NCBI RefSeq assembly: GCF_047675955.1 | Contig: NC_132927.1 | Coordinates: 62,353,702 to 62,417,701 of the forward strand | DNA length: 64,000 nucleotides | DNA from: Chlorocebus sabaeus | Taxonomy: Eukaryota > Chordata > Mammalia > Primates > Cercopithecidae | Reading direction: 5' to 3' | Part shown: positions 1 through 12,334 of the stretch, one piece after another | Position numbering within the stretch: position 1 is the stretch's first letter | How the letters are laid out: the number at the start of each line of letters is the position of its first letter | Program-made: the position numbers and the translations under genes | Notes under the pieces: generated by a model | The model's database searches: none | Seen by the model: the letters and a program-made list of their open reading frames with translations, nothing else | Told to the model about the DNA's origin: nothing

Positions 1-229
1 TGGAAACAATTCACAAATTATTTTCTAAAGTCGGGAAAACCTTGATATCAAAATAGCTAGTGAAAAGAAAAAAGGAACGTCACAGGTCAATCTTTCTCAC
101 AAGCACAGTTGCAAAGTTCCTTAAAAAAATGAGAAAATTAAACCCAGTATTTTCTACAAAGAAAATTCATCAGGGTTATGTTTCTTTCTACCAGAAATGC
201 AAGGTTTCTCTGACATTTCAAACTCAACC
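1..229. other. Unassigned AT-rich DNA
   Basis: No repeat family or gene was recognised. The 72-codon open frame starting at 60 lacks any recognisable domain and fits chance in AT-rich DNA. Confidence 0.5.
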
Positions 230-962
230 ATGGAAATTAACTTTATCTACCCACTTACATACCAAAATAGCAAAATAAACCAAAACAAAGTACTTGCAAG
301 TAACAAATGTTGGTGAGGACATGATACAATTGGAACTCTCATGCACTGTTAGTGAGAATTCCATTGGGTACATCCATTTTGATATATTGTTTTGTATCAC
401 CTTCTAAAGTTTAAAATATGTATATCTTATGACCCAGTCAGTATACTCCTATGTGTATGTTCAACATAATTGCAGAATTATATTTAACAATGGCTATATA
501 TGAGAATATACAGAGCAGTATTATTCATGATAGCCCAGAGTGGAAATAATATAAATGTCCACTAAGTATAAATGGAAAACATAATTTGTGGTATATTCAT
601 CTCATATATTGATAATACTATAACATTAAAATTTAAGCACATGCAATGATATGAAAAAATCTCAGAGACACAAATTTGAGTACAACAGCTAGATATGAGG
701 CTGCACATGCTCTGCAACTTCTGTCATATAAAAGCAAAAATGAAAAAAGCTAATCCATGGTTACAGAAGTCAGAACAATGTTTATTTTAGGGGGGATAGC
801 ATCTGGGATGGGCCTGAGGCAGTCTTTTGGAAAGCTGGTAACTTTCTATTTCTCAATCTGGATGGTAGTTACACAGATGTGTTTACTTTTCAATAACTAC
901 CAAGATGAACTATTATGATTTATGAATTTTTCTTTCTATATACTATATTTTAAAATAAAAGA
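230..962 (+). mobile_element. Old L1M LINE-1 fragment (ORF2 end plus 3'UTR)
   Basis: The order of recognisable L1 landmarks is preserved: the 'gttggtgaggac' and 'ttggaactctcatgcactgtt' stretch, then 'cagcagtattattcatgatagcccagagtgg'-like wording (split here by substitutions), then the 'atggtagttacacagatgtg' 3'UTR segment, ending in an A-rich tail near 950. The element is heavily diverged and no reading frame survives. It is 5'-truncated. The L1M subfamily cannot be fixed by eye. Confidence 0.72.
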
Positions 963-2361
963 AAATGAACAGGAATATTCTGCCTCAAACAAAGAGATCC
1001 TGTGATGAAGACTCATCAGAGTTGTTCTCTATAAGCTTGAAGAGGAATGGTATCAGGTAGGTCCAATTCCAAGTGACCAATTGGAAAATGGAAAATTATC
1101 TAGTTATGTATCATAGGGAATTTGTAGATAACCAGAGGGTTGAAATAGAGCCAGCCAATTTTTTTTTTTTTTAATTATAACAGTTTGGCTACAGAGATTT
1201 ACCTCTAGGGAGATTAAATGGCTTTACCAAAATTTTAAATAAGATATTCAGCCATTTTATCATTGGCTGTATAATCAGTTGAGGGAAATTGAGGATGCTT
1301 AGATGAAGAAAGAAGTGGAAGTGAACAGTGGGTAAAGAAAATCACATTGCCAGTAGGATCATGTCCTGTGCTCAAACTGAAACCATATCCATCTTACTTT
1401 TTTGGCGTGAAGATAGAACAATAGGTAATAACTCATAAGTATTTATAAAGTAGAAACTCTGCAATATAGTGGATGGGGCTACATACAACTTAAAGTTAAG
1501 CCTACTCAGGAAAATAGAAAACACAACCTTATTCTTACATAAATATTTCAGCTCATGTTATATGATGGTCATATTTCACTTATCCATCCATCCATCCATT
1601 GTGTGACACATTGGGAACTTGAAGTACAATTGAGAACCAGAGAATGAGTAACAAAGATCTTAAACAGGCAAAGCTGATTAATTCACTCACAGGAAACTAT
1701 CTCCGAATCTAACTCACATCCTTTGATTCTTAGACACAAGTTTAGCACTTTTGGTTTATGTGCTCTCCATAAAATTGCAACACCAAGATTGGGCATTCCG
1801 GTATTCTAGAACGCCCATATTTTCCTTAAGCATTTTATTTCACGTATTGATTAGTAACTTCAGTCATTCTCAGCAGGAGAGTGTGTTTTTTTTTTTTTTT
1901 TTTGGTTTGTTTGTTTTTTTGTTGTTGTTCCCCATGTGCCTCCTTCAGTGTCCCTGAAAACACAAGCCCTCTTTATGCTATCACTCAGCTCTAGCAACGA
2001 CTTCATCATGGTCATCTGCCCCATCTTCTTCCCTGCCAAGGAAAAAGAAAAGTTTTGCTTGGATTTTGTGAGAGGGCCCTGTGAAGCAGGTGGATGTCTC
2101 TATAGAAAACAGATTAAATCAGGGTAATCTCTCCCATGTTGGTAGATAAGAACATTAGAAGATCTGGGCAGAGGAGCTGCCCAGACGCCGTGGTTCTAAG
2201 TGATCCAAACAGAGGTAACGAAGAATTCAGGAACACAGTGGGACCAGGTTACAGAGGTGGCAATGATGAGTAGGCACCACTGGTGGGAACACAAGTAGAA
2301 GAAAGTAGGAGAGTCAGTAGAGGCTAATACTTTCTATCGAAATGACTATGCTTCTTACTTT
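963..2361. other. Unassigned DNA with simple repeats
   Basis: No gene was recognised. The interval holds a short T tract near 1160-1171, a (TCCA)4 microsatellite at 1583-1599, and an 18-T run at 1886-1903 followed by G/T-rich sequence to about 1929. Short open frames at 1751-1957 and 1936-2127 run into these tracts and have no domain. Confidence 0.5.
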
Positions 2362-2767
2362 AATCCGCGCTTGCATCTCTGAAAAGGAATACCTGAGACT
2401 GAGTAATTTATGAAGAAAACAAGTTTAATTACCTCACGGTTATGCAGACTGTACCGGAAGCATGGCACTAATATCTGCCCCTAGGGATGGCCTCAGGGAG
2501 CTTGCAATCATGACAGAAAGTAAAAAGGGAGCAGGCATACTACATGGCCGAGAGAGGGAGCAAAGAGGGGAGTGGGGAGGTGCCACACACTTTGAACCAA
2601 CCAGATCTCACATGAACCCAGAGCAATAACCAAGGGGAAGACACTAAGCCGTTCATGAGGAATCTGCCCCCATGAGTCAAACAACTTCCACCAAGCCCCA
2701 CCTCCAACACTGGGGATTACATTTCAACATGACACATTTGAAGGGGACAACCATCCAAACCCTATCA
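2362..2767 (-). mobile_element. Solitary MaLR LTR (MST/MLT-type, ERVL-MaLR)
   Basis: Read on the - strand this is a roughly 400-bp MaLR LTR. Visible hallmarks on the + strand are 'aatacctgagactgagtaat' near the start, the 'ggaagcatggca' segment, 'cagatctcacatgaac', 'cccccatgagtcaaac' and the terminal 'ccatccaaaccctatca'. A matching partner LTR or internal region is absent, so it is a solo LTR. A clear 5-bp target duplication could not be read. Confidence 0.85.
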
Positions 2768-5700
2768 CTTGTTGAACATTAATACTGTGGTAAATTTGTG
2801 TTTTCACCACGGTTTGGAAATGTTTATACATTTTTATATTAGAAATGCGTTAACTTTTTGACTCATTTAATTTAATTTATGCATAGTTTATTTTATGAAT
2901 TATAAATAAAAATCATTTTATGCTTATATTTTATAACTATAACAATATGGTAAATAGATATAAAAATAAAACATCAATATTTAGGAGTCACACAAGAGAG
3001 ATATATATACATGTATACATGAATAAATGTGTGTATCTACATATACGTGTGTACATACATCTATAATTAATACATAAATTAGATAGATAAATGCAAATCA
3101 CTACATGGTACAACAGAGTTTAGGCACACAATGATAGTGGAAGGTAGGAAGAAGCAGGTTCACAGGTGTTAGTGAATAATGACTGTGCATCTAACAGATA
3201 CAAAAGTGAAAACAAATACATCAAAAGGAAATGGAAGACATAAAGCCACCCAGTAAAGGGCAAATCCAGTCTCTGGAAGAGATCTCCACCATGGCCTGGA
3301 TCAGTGTTAGTGTTCACAATGATGACATGGAGGAATGTGAAAAACAGTTATTGCACTTTTAAAAATTAAGAACCAAATAGTATAGTTGTTTACAAGTATA
3401 TAACTAGTTTCCAGATGTGTAAAGAAAACTTCCATCACTAAAAATTAATTCAAAAAGCAATTTTCTGCATATTTAAAGAATGTGCTTACCTATGCCTTCC
3501 TTTTAAAACTATCCCCGACAGAAGTTCATTGAGTTTTTCTATTTAAATAGAAGAGGCTGCCTTTTGTTAGCGCACTTTTGTTAATTGCAGGCTTAATGAA
3601 TCTCCACAGGAGTCCCACCATGAGAGGCACGATCCTATTTCTCAAATAAATATTTCTCAAGCTTCTACTGACATGTGACCCCAGATGAACTTTTCTGTTT
3701 CTACCAGGGCTATCATAATGTGAAAACTTGGAGAAATTCAACAGAAGTTTAGGTCTTTCTGTTGAGAGATATTAAATGTGAACTCTGTGAATTGCTCTTG
3801 TGGTGGCAATTTGAGTATCAAGAGAGATTTTTATGAAGTGTGAAATATATCACTGATTTTCTGAGTTTTAATTTAAAATATTATAAGCAGTTGTATATTC
3901 TTTGTTATTACATTTTCTTAAAGGAGGGCACCATGACGCCATCTCTGGGCTGGAAAGGCAAAACATGTGAATATTCTGGACCAATCAAATGATAGGCTTC
4001 ATACAACTTGGTCACGTAAGTCTATAATCAGGTAGATTCTCAATATTATCTGAAAAGATGAATAGAAATGTATGAGCTTCTGTGAAATGTATCTGTGTGT
4101 TGTTAGCATAGATATTGCAGAGCTCAGTTCACACATCGCTGCACCTATGTTGAGGAAGGCATATAGAAGGAATGTCTAACACATTTTATTAATTGGGTAA
4201 CTAGACCAGTGTGATTTAGCAACATATACAAATACAGTAACACATATTAGAAGCCTTTTCATTACATAATAACAGGAGTAGCCGTAACTCAAAAATGGCA
4301 TTATAAAGCAAAGATCTTTGGGAGTTACTTTAATGAAAATATGTAACTTGGAATTATCACATCTTTAATTATGACATTTAATTATGAGCTTAACATTGAC
4401 CTTTTTGCTCAAGCATTTAAACATACCAACTGAGAATATCCTCAAATTACTAATTTTCTTGCTAATGTTTTTTCTCATATTAAAAGAAAAAATAGTAACT
4501 TCTAGTCAAGTCAATGTCCGCAGGTATCAGATTTAAATTGGTGGAGCCCTGAGGAATGAATTTTTTTTTCTTTAAGAGGAAACATGTAAAAATAGTGAAA
4601 ATTTGACTTTATAAATATTAAACTTATCCCAAAATTCCATACAATGGTAATGACTGGGGAGCTAGTACAGTTTATTATGGTGTTGTATCAGCCTTTGAGA
4701 CACTACTGGTCTGTAGAATTACTGAAAATGCATCTCCGTCTTGAAAAGTCATTTTAAAAAAGATGATGTGTTTCTGAAAGACCCATCTGTTTTTTAAAAC
4801 TTCATAATAACCATTTTCTAGGTACTCCCTGATCCGCAACTTATTTGATGGGAGGAACTGTTTGAAGCAAAACTAAAATCAACCGGATACTAGGTTCTAT
4901 CTATTCACAGATAGATTTCAGATTGGTTGCCTCTTTAGAAGTAATATAAGGCAACTCTGCTAAGTTCATGGTCTCATCCCTGTTTGGGAATCTCGTTGTG
5001 TGTGAATTTGGCAGGTAGAAAGAGCTTAGAGGCCTAGGATATCCAGGATGCACATGTTGCCAGCAGCTACTATCAAAGTTTAAGGTGATCTAGGGAATAC
5101 TGATCCCCCTAGGTGAAAATCTTCATAACTCATAGTTTCATGATAGTATAAATTATGTTATCACTACTTCATTAGAGTACTGCTATGGGGCCTCCCATAT
5201 TGGCAAGATATTGTATTATTCGAAGTTTATTGCAATTGCTAGCCACTCCCAAACCAGAAACCTATGATATCTCATTTTCTTCATTTGGGTCTTCTAATTT
5301 CATTTGCACGTATAACATCTGTTTAGCTCAAAGCAGTGAACAAGCTATTAAGACTTAGCTGATAATAGAAGCTTTGGGATTTTTATTTACATATGTTTCA
5401 AAGATTAACACAGAGAACACACATACATGTAAGTACAAATGCGCACATGTATGTGTTTAACTTTTAAACTATGTATATCCTTAATAATAATTATTAACAT
5501 CATTTACTCCCAGTGATTTGCCTTTTCATTTATTATCTTGTTTCTCAAGCGGGACATAAGTGTCATGGGGAGGATCTGAAAATGGACTCCTTAGAAAGAG
5601 ACTCTGAGATGAAAAGTAACTTGCAGATTTATTTGGCAGTGTTTTTGAGCCCTGTATTACTAAGATAGTTAGAAAAGCAGGATTGAGCACATGGAGAAGC

Positions 5701-5940
5701 TGACCTGGAATGGAATTGCAACTGAAATTTTATTGGTCCTATAGGAAGATCTGGAGCTGAGATGCCCTTTCACAGTGCTTGCTTCTAGTGAGGGTGCAGT
5801 AGAGGGTTGGAGAAAAGGGCAACCTAACCTTGAGTCAAGCAGTTGGAATGGCCAAGGCCATAGATCCCAGGGATCAACGCAGCTATAAGCCACTAGGGTG
5901 TGCTGTTCCTAACAGCAGGGGCATGGCTGTGTCATACTTG
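2768..5940. other. Unassigned AT-rich DNA
   Basis: No gene or confident repeat was recognised in about 3 kb. An AT/GT-rich microsatellite-like patch lies at roughly 3000-3110. A 10-bp perfect inverted repeat (acatacatgt / acatgtatgt) lies at 5421-5430 and 5445-5454. The stretch 5513-5892 is less AT-rich than its surroundings and may be a diverged LTR, but I cannot name it. Confidence 0.45.
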
Positions 5941-5990
5941 ACACTTAGAATGGTACCTAGAAGATAGTATGTGCTCAGTAAATAAATTCT
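5941..5990 (+). mobile_element. Possible MIR (or L2) 3'-end remnant
   Basis: A 50-bp stretch resembles the MIR wording 'cctggcacatagtaggtgctcaataaat', here as 'gatagtatgtgctcagtaaa'. It is too short for a firm call. Confidence 0.4.
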
Positions 5991-7002
5991 TAAAGAAAGT
6001 TGTTTATCAAAATTGTATAACTTATAGCTTATTGGTTTGGTGAAATCCTAACAAAATAAGCTATGAATCACAGTGCAGAGTGAAGAAAGAAAAATTTTTA
6101 TCACTGTTCTCCCAATTATAATGAAACATAGATATAACATTATGCTTGATATAAAACTGATTGTTAGATTGTTAGAGAGGTCATCAGGAAAGCTTTCTCA
6201 ACATTCTTCCAGCAGATTATAAGGAAATTCTTCAGAAAGTACTAATATTATAGTCTAAGAAATCCCATTATTAAATAGAAAAAAAGAGGGTATAGGTGAG
6301 ACCAATGGAAAATTTTGAAATTTTAATCAATATCTGTGAATATGGTAACTCTGGAAATAAGTACATCGAGTTATACTACTCTGCTTCAAATAAAAGTGTT
6401 TTAGGGGACTTGGCTTAACACATGAATTATATATTACATTTTAAGCTAATTTCCCAACTCATTGGTTAGAAAATTGTTATGCCTTTGATTTGAAAAGTCT
6501 TATTTCATGTATCTGAATTGAAATTTTCAAAATATTTATGGAAAAATTCAACCAATTTAATCATTCTAATAACAATTAAGTCTATTCAAATGTGACTTGA
6601 ATGCTGATCTCTTCAGATACATATTAAAATTGGAATAATATGAAAGAGAATTTTATGGCCCCAGGACAAGCATAGAATACAAATATGTGAGGCATTACAT
6701 GTGTATCATGTGTAGAGGGAACAAAATGTCTGGCTGATCAATTTCTCCCAGCAAAATTTAATGCCACAGAAAATAGAGCAATACCAATCAGAAATTCATG
6801 GGAAAATTTTATCGAACATGAAGTGCCTAGTACTACATGTTCAACAAAGTCAAGCTTTCCACTAATATCAAGCCTATGGAAAGTCATGTACCTATCAGAA
6901 ATCAAGGAACTTTAACCCCAGGTTCTCTTCTTGAGAGTAGTGCTTGAAGATAAACTACAGCCAATCAAGGGGTGTCTGACGAAAGTATGTACAGAAGGAC
7001 TA
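5991..7002. other. Unassigned AT-rich DNA
   Basis: No gene, RNA or repeat was recognised. Confidence 0.5.
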
Positions 7003-7424
7003 TGCTGTCGTTTGCAAATTTGTCCCTCCAACATTCATGCTGAAATTTAATCTCTAATGTGATACTACTGAGAGTTGAAGACTTTAAAAGCTGATTGGGT
7101 CATGGGGGCTCTGCCTTCATAAATAGATTAACCCATTAACTGGTTAATGGGTTATCATGGGAATTAGATTAGTGGCCTTATAGGAAGAGGAAAAGAGATC
7201 AGAGCTAGCACCCTCAGCTTCCTCACCATGTGATACTGCATGCCACTTTGGGACTCTATAGAGAATTCTTACCAGTAAGAAGGCCCTCACCAGATTTGGA
7301 CTCTCAACCTTAGACCTCCTGGCTTCATAAGTGTAAGAAATAAATTTTATTTTGGTTTGTTTTTTTTTTAAAGTAATCAGTTCCAGTTACTCTATTATAA
7401 ACAACAGAAATATGGAATAAGTCA
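7003..7424 (+). mobile_element. 5' LTR of a complete MaLR element
   Basis: This 422-bp LTR begins TG and ends CA. It aligns along its whole length with the LTR at 8848-9265, sharing the 'gattgggtca', 'agagaattct', 'aagaaggcc' and 'aaataaa' polyadenylation segments. I estimate roughly 70-75% identity by eye, so the insertion is old. It carries a perfect 12-bp inverted repeat at 7129-7154 where the other LTR has short ATGGATTA-like repeats. Confidence 0.85.
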
Positions 7425-8847
7425 GGAAATTTATACCAGAAATAGAATTGTTTCAGTTAACAAACACTTGAAAATGTGGAAGTGGCTTTGTAACTGGGTA
7501 ATGGGCAGAGGCTAAAAGAATTTGAAGGATCTGGCCTAGATTCTGGTGAGGACTTAGAAGACAAGAAGACTAAGGTTAAAGTTTAGAACTCCTTCGAGAT
7601 TAGTTAAGTGGTTGTGACTAGAATGCTGATAGAAATAGGCCAGTAAAGGTCATTCAGATGAGATTTCAGATATAACCGAGGAACAAGATACTAGAAACTA
7701 GAGGAAAAGCCATCTTTGTTATAATTTATCAAAGAACTTGGCCACACTGTGTCCATGCCCCAGGGCTCTGTGGAAGGCCAAACTTGAGAGTGATGAACTA
7801 AGGTATCTGGCCACAAAAAGCTTTGTAAAAGTTCAGGAGAGGAAACCAAGGTTGGAACCCAGTGATCATTTGCTAAAGAGATTAGCATGGATAGAAGGGA
7901 GTTAGGTGCGATTGCTCAAGACAATGGAAGAAAGATCCCCAATGACCTTCAGAGATCTTTGAGGTTGCCCCTTCAATCATAGACCCAGAGTCCTAAAAGG
8001 GCAGAATGGTTTCAGAGGACAGGCCCAGGACTCTTCACAGACTTGCTGCCTAGTCTTCTCAGGACCCTGCTCCCCCATGCCGTGCTGCAGTGCTCCACAG
8101 CCACAGTTCCAGAATGTACAAGTCATAAACCTTAGGAGCATCCACATAATGTTAATTCTGAAGGCTTGCAAAACGCAAGAGCTGTAGAGCCTTGGAAGCC
8201 TCCACCCAGATTTCAAAGGATGTTTTCAAAAGCATGAGGCCCCAGGCAGAGACTTGTCACAGGGGCAGAGCCACTTCACAGAGTTTTGCTAGGTTGTGGG
8301 GTTCAAGTTGCCTCAGAGGGTCTCCACCAGGGCAATGCCTAGTGGAGCTGTGAGAGCAAGACTGCCACCAGGACGCCAGACTGAGAAGTCACTAGCAGCA
8401 TGCAGCACCCACCTGGAAAAGCTTTAGGCACCGAACTCAAACCTGTACAAGCAGCCATGTAGGTTGCACCAGAAAAGGGTTTGGGCTGCCTGAGGCTTTG
8501 GGGGTCCAACTCCGTCCCACTCCAGGAGGCAGCACATGAAGTCAGAAAAGACTATTCCCCAGATTTAAGATTTAATGTCTGCACAGCTAGATTTTGGACT
8601 TGGTTAGGGGCCTGTTATTCCTTTCTTTTCAACTATTTCTCCCTGTTGGAATGGAAATGTCTATCTTATGCCCGTATTGAATGTTGGAAGCACATAACTT
8701 GTTTTTATTTCACATACTCACAGATAAGACTTGCAATTTTCGATTTTGAGTTGGTGCTGGAACAAGTTAAGACTTTGGGGATATGGAGATGGAATGAATG
8801 TATTTGTATGTGAGAAGAGCATGAGTTTTGGGAGGTCAGGGATGGAA
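7425..8847 (+). mobile_element. MaLR internal region (noncoding retroelement body)
   Basis: The 1.4-kb segment between the two LTRs has the landmark order of MaLR (MST/THE1-like) internal sequence: 'gaaaatgtggaagtggcttt' and 'aactgggtaatgggcagagg' at the start, 'cagaggatgttttc'-like wording in the middle, 'gcctagtggagctgtgagag', and 'gacttggttaggggcctgtt' then 'agttaagactttggggatat' near the end. MaLR elements of this group are nonautonomous and usually lack gag, pol and env coding capacity. The open frames at 7691-7888, 7977-8216 and 8481-8813 are incidental. Base composition is clearly more GC-rich than the flanks. Confidence 0.85.
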
Positions 8848-9265
8848 TGTTATAGTTGAATATTTGTCCTCTCCAAAACTCAGGCTGAAATTTAATTCTC
8901 AGTGTGGTTGTATTGAGAGGTCGAGCCTTTCAGATGTGATTGGGTCCTGAGACCTCTGCCCTTATGAATGAGTTCATCCATCCATGGATTAATGGATTAT
9001 TGGATTATCACAGGAATGGAATTGGTGACTTTACATGAAGAGGGAAAGAGACTTGAGTTAGCACACTCAGTATCTTCACCCTGTGATACCCTGGGCTGCT
9101 TTGGGACTACTGCAGAGAATTCTCACCAGCAAGAAGGCCTCACCAGATGTGGCCTTTCAACCTTGGATTTCTCAGCCCCAAGACTGTAACAAATAAACTT
9201 TGCTTCTTTATAAATTTCCCAGTTGCAGGCATTCTGTTATAAGAAACAGAAAATGAACTGAGACA
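8848..9265 (+). mobile_element. 3' LTR of the complete MaLR element
   Basis: This 418-bp partner of the LTR at 7003-7424 starts TGTTATAG and ends CA, with an AATAAA polyadenylation signal near 9193. The 5 bases outside the two LTRs do not match clearly, so the target duplication has decayed or my boundaries are off by a few bases. The open frame at 8968-9189 lies inside it and is incidental. Confidence 0.85.
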
Positions 9266-9889
9266 GGCAGTCATTAGATGCTTGAAAAATATTTAAGTGT
9301 AAAACTGATAGTTAAGAAAAAAAGTAGGATTAGATTGCAAAACAAAATATAAATGTAGATTTTTTTGACATGTAAAAATGACACAAAAAACTTAGGAGAA
9401 AAAGGATGTAAAGAAGTTAGGAGATAGAGTATGTTGGTGTTGTCTCTTTTCTAACAGCTGAGGAGGCAAGTGATAGATTCATAAACATATTTTAATGTAC
9501 TCAAGAGAATGAATTGTTGAGAAATTGGTTAGAGGAATAGAAAAAACATTAAGAAGAAGAAGAAGAATGTTTATTTATGAGTGCTTATATTAAGTAAATA
9601 ATAGGTTAAAGAAATAGAGAACTACATTTGTATAGGTAACCTCTTTGTGATTTATCTTATAAAGATGATGTTAAAAGTACACAATAAATACAAATATTCC
9701 TATATATTACAGGGTCCACACCCACAAACACACACAGACACCAACACGCACAGCAATGCAATTTAAATACATGCCAAGACTTGTAAATTAAAACTGTAAA
9801 AATGGAAATTATAACCTAAAATACTCTGACAGAACTAATATGAAATATATCAGTCATGCCATAAATATAAACTGATTAGAGGCGCATGT
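9266..9889. other. Unassigned A-rich DNA
   Basis: A-rich sequence with a short AAG repeat near 9553-9567 and an AC-rich patch near 9716-9755. It could be the undetectable 5' part of the old L1 that follows. Confidence 0.45.
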
Positions 9890-11640
9890 TTAAAGGCAAG
9901 ATTTATAAAATAGTATACAAAATAAACCCAAATCTAGGCCATAAATCTAGAATAAAGAGACACAGATAAGAAGACGATGACTTAGAAAGTTTAAAAATAA
10001 AAGGAGAAACAAAGGTATATTAGGCCAATGCAAACAAAAGAAATGCAATTCACATTGTTATCCCAGAATTTTTATAACAGAGTTCCAGATAACATAACAT
10101 AAACATTCACAAAGCAAATATTAAAGAACAGACTTTAAAAATGCAGAGAAACTCACTATTAATAGGAGACTTTAATTCTCTCAGTCCATGAAAGATTATA
10201 TAACTAAGAATGTAAAATATAAGCAAAATTAGAACTGACTGATACATAACTAATTCTGAAAATGATAAAAATGGAAAATGTATCCTTATTTCATGTGTCC
10301 AAGGGACATTCATAAACATTAACCATACATTAGTTGGCAACAAATTCTGAGTTTTTAAATGCCAAAGAGTAAACATAGCAAAACGTCTATGATCACAATA
10401 CCAAATTAAATTTGCAAATTAATAACAAAATCAGAAACAAAATGATCCTTCTACAGATAACATTCTAACACTCTTTATAAACTACTCTTAATCAAGAAAA
10501 TACAAGTAGTAGAACTTAAGAAAAACAAAATAATAGATTAAAATGCTATTACTCAGAACAAATTAGAAATAGTAAAATTAATACCACAAAGAAAATGTAT
10601 AGTTTTCAATTATTATATTAATTTAAAATGTAAAAGAAACAAATAAGTGAAAACTTTCCAAAGAAAAGGTTAGAATAAAAGTAATTGAAGGCCTAAAGGT
10701 AATATGAAGAAATAATCAATAAACATAAAAGAGAAATTAGTAAGAAAAAAGAATAGAATTATAAATAGATATAAATGCTTTTTTGAATAAAAGTAACAAT
10801 GTAAAAAATTGAACCTATTTAACCTATTTAAGAAAAATGTAAAATCAAAATATAAGAAATTAAGAAAAAACTTCTAGTTAAATAAAAGAATGAAAATTTT
10901 AAATTGCATACTACTAGCAAATAAGCTTAAAAACATAGATAAGAATAGATAAGTATTAAGAAAAATAGATTTTAGCAAAATTGACTGCTGAAGAGATAAA
11001 AGTCTATAAAGATCATGTTTCACAAGGGAAATACAGGGTGCTATGTAAGAACTACTCTTAAAAGCAATAACACCATATCCGACTCTTTTACAAGGAAATT
11101 TTACCAAACATTTAAAGAGTGAATATTTCCATTGTTATTTAAATTATTTCAGAACATGGGGGAAAAATAAGGAAGGAAAATGGCCAAACTCATGTATGAA
11201 GCAAGTATAATATGGAGCCCAACATTTAATATAAAGAAAGAAATTTAACTTATCACTATTAATAAAAATTTTAAAATAAACACAAATGGAAAATCTTGTG
11301 AAACTTAAAAATAAAAACACATGACTAAGTGAAAATTATTCCAGGAATCCTAGTGTATATTAATGTTTGGAAATCTATTAATAAAGCAGTGAAATGGCAA
11401 GGGATAAAATGCAATGATACATTCCTTAAGTAAAAATGAATGGATGTTTGTTAGTATGACAAAATAGATGTGTTTCAAACACAAAACTAAGAACATGCTT
11501 AATGAAGAAATTCTTGATGAAATCTTTCAAAAGTCAGGAAAAAGAAATAGACACAATGAACATTAATAACAAACACCAGACAACAGGTATATAAGACAAA
11601 ACCACAAAGATGTATAAAAATTGAAAAGGAAGAGTTAGCA
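9890..11640 (+). mobile_element. Very old L1M/HAL1-type LINE, ORF2 remnant
   Basis: Endonuclease-region wording is visible at 10160-10185 ('ataggagactttaattctct') and 10300-10350 ('ccaagggacattcataaaca', 'cattagttggcaacaaa'). The start of the reverse-transcriptase region is visible at 11098-11215 ('tttaccaaacatttaaagag', then 'ccaaactcatgtatgaagc'). These are in the correct L1 order on the + strand. The copy is A-rich and highly diverged, with no surviving frame. Open frames on the opposite strand (10107-10376, 10874-11107) are antisense shadows. Confidence 0.72.
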
Positions 11641-11654
11641 TCTTAACAACAAAT

Positions 11655-11742
11655 TCATATATATATTAGATTATATATACATACATATATACATATATAC
11701 ACATATATACACATATGCACATATATATATACACATATATAT
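11655..11742. repeat. AT/AC-rich microsatellite
   Basis: About 88 bp of alternating (TA)n and 'acatatatac' units. It could extrude cruciforms or form unstable AT-rich DNA. Confidence 0.9.
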
Positions 11743-12107
11743 TTAGAAGGTTGGGCAATTTTATTGCTCAAAGAATCTGACAAAAGAATCTGAATATATA
11801 ATGCATGTATGCGGCAACTTCACTGAAAAGGGTGGGGGAATAAGATGCTGACCTAAGGAGCTTTGGAAATGAGTCAAATCTATAAGTCTAAAGACAGAAA
11901 GAATTGTACACAAGCACTGTGCTGTAGTTGATAAATTTATTTCCCACAGGGAACATAACTCTCCATTCCTTAAACTCAGCATGTTCATAGTGCCTTTCTT
12001 CCAAAAATTGCAATATAAAAAGGGAATAAAAAGTTAGCTTGATAGGAGATAAAGCTAAAAAGAGAAAAACTAGCTCAAAATCATTGACCAAGGTTAAGAA
12101 TAAGAAT
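11743..12107. other. Unclassified sequence left of the L1
   Basis: The interval contains wording that looks like an old L1M or LTR ('gacagaaagaattgtacac', 'cccacagggaacataac'), but no family could be assigned. Open frames at 11761-11988 and 11888-12091 are incidental. Confidence 0.4.
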
Positions 12108-12123
12108 GATTAGTTACATTTCT
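12108..12123. repeat. Target-site duplication, left copy, of the L1
   Basis: The 16-mer gattagttacatttct here matches gattaattacatttct at 18673-18688 with one mismatch. The pair brackets the L1, marking an ordinary target-primed insertion. Confidence 0.88.
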
Positions 12124-12334
12124 TTTTTATTATTATACTTTAAGATCTGGGGTACATGTGCAGAACGTGCAGTTTTGTTACATAGGTATACACGTATCAT
12201 GGTGGTTTGCTGCACCCATCAACCCATCATCTACATTAGGTATTTCTCCTAATGCTATCCTTTCCCTAGCCCCCAACCCCTGACAGGCCCCAGTGTGTGA
12301 TGTTCTCCTTCCTGTGTCCATGTGTTCTCATTGT

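Noticed and set aside
8481..8813. 110-codon frame
   Set aside because: Falls inside the MaLR internal region, which is noncoding in this family. No gag, protease or polymerase motif is present.
7003..9265. Possible infectious-type endogenous retrovirus
   Set aside because: The landmarks are those of a nonautonomous MaLR. There is no coding capacity for viral proteins.
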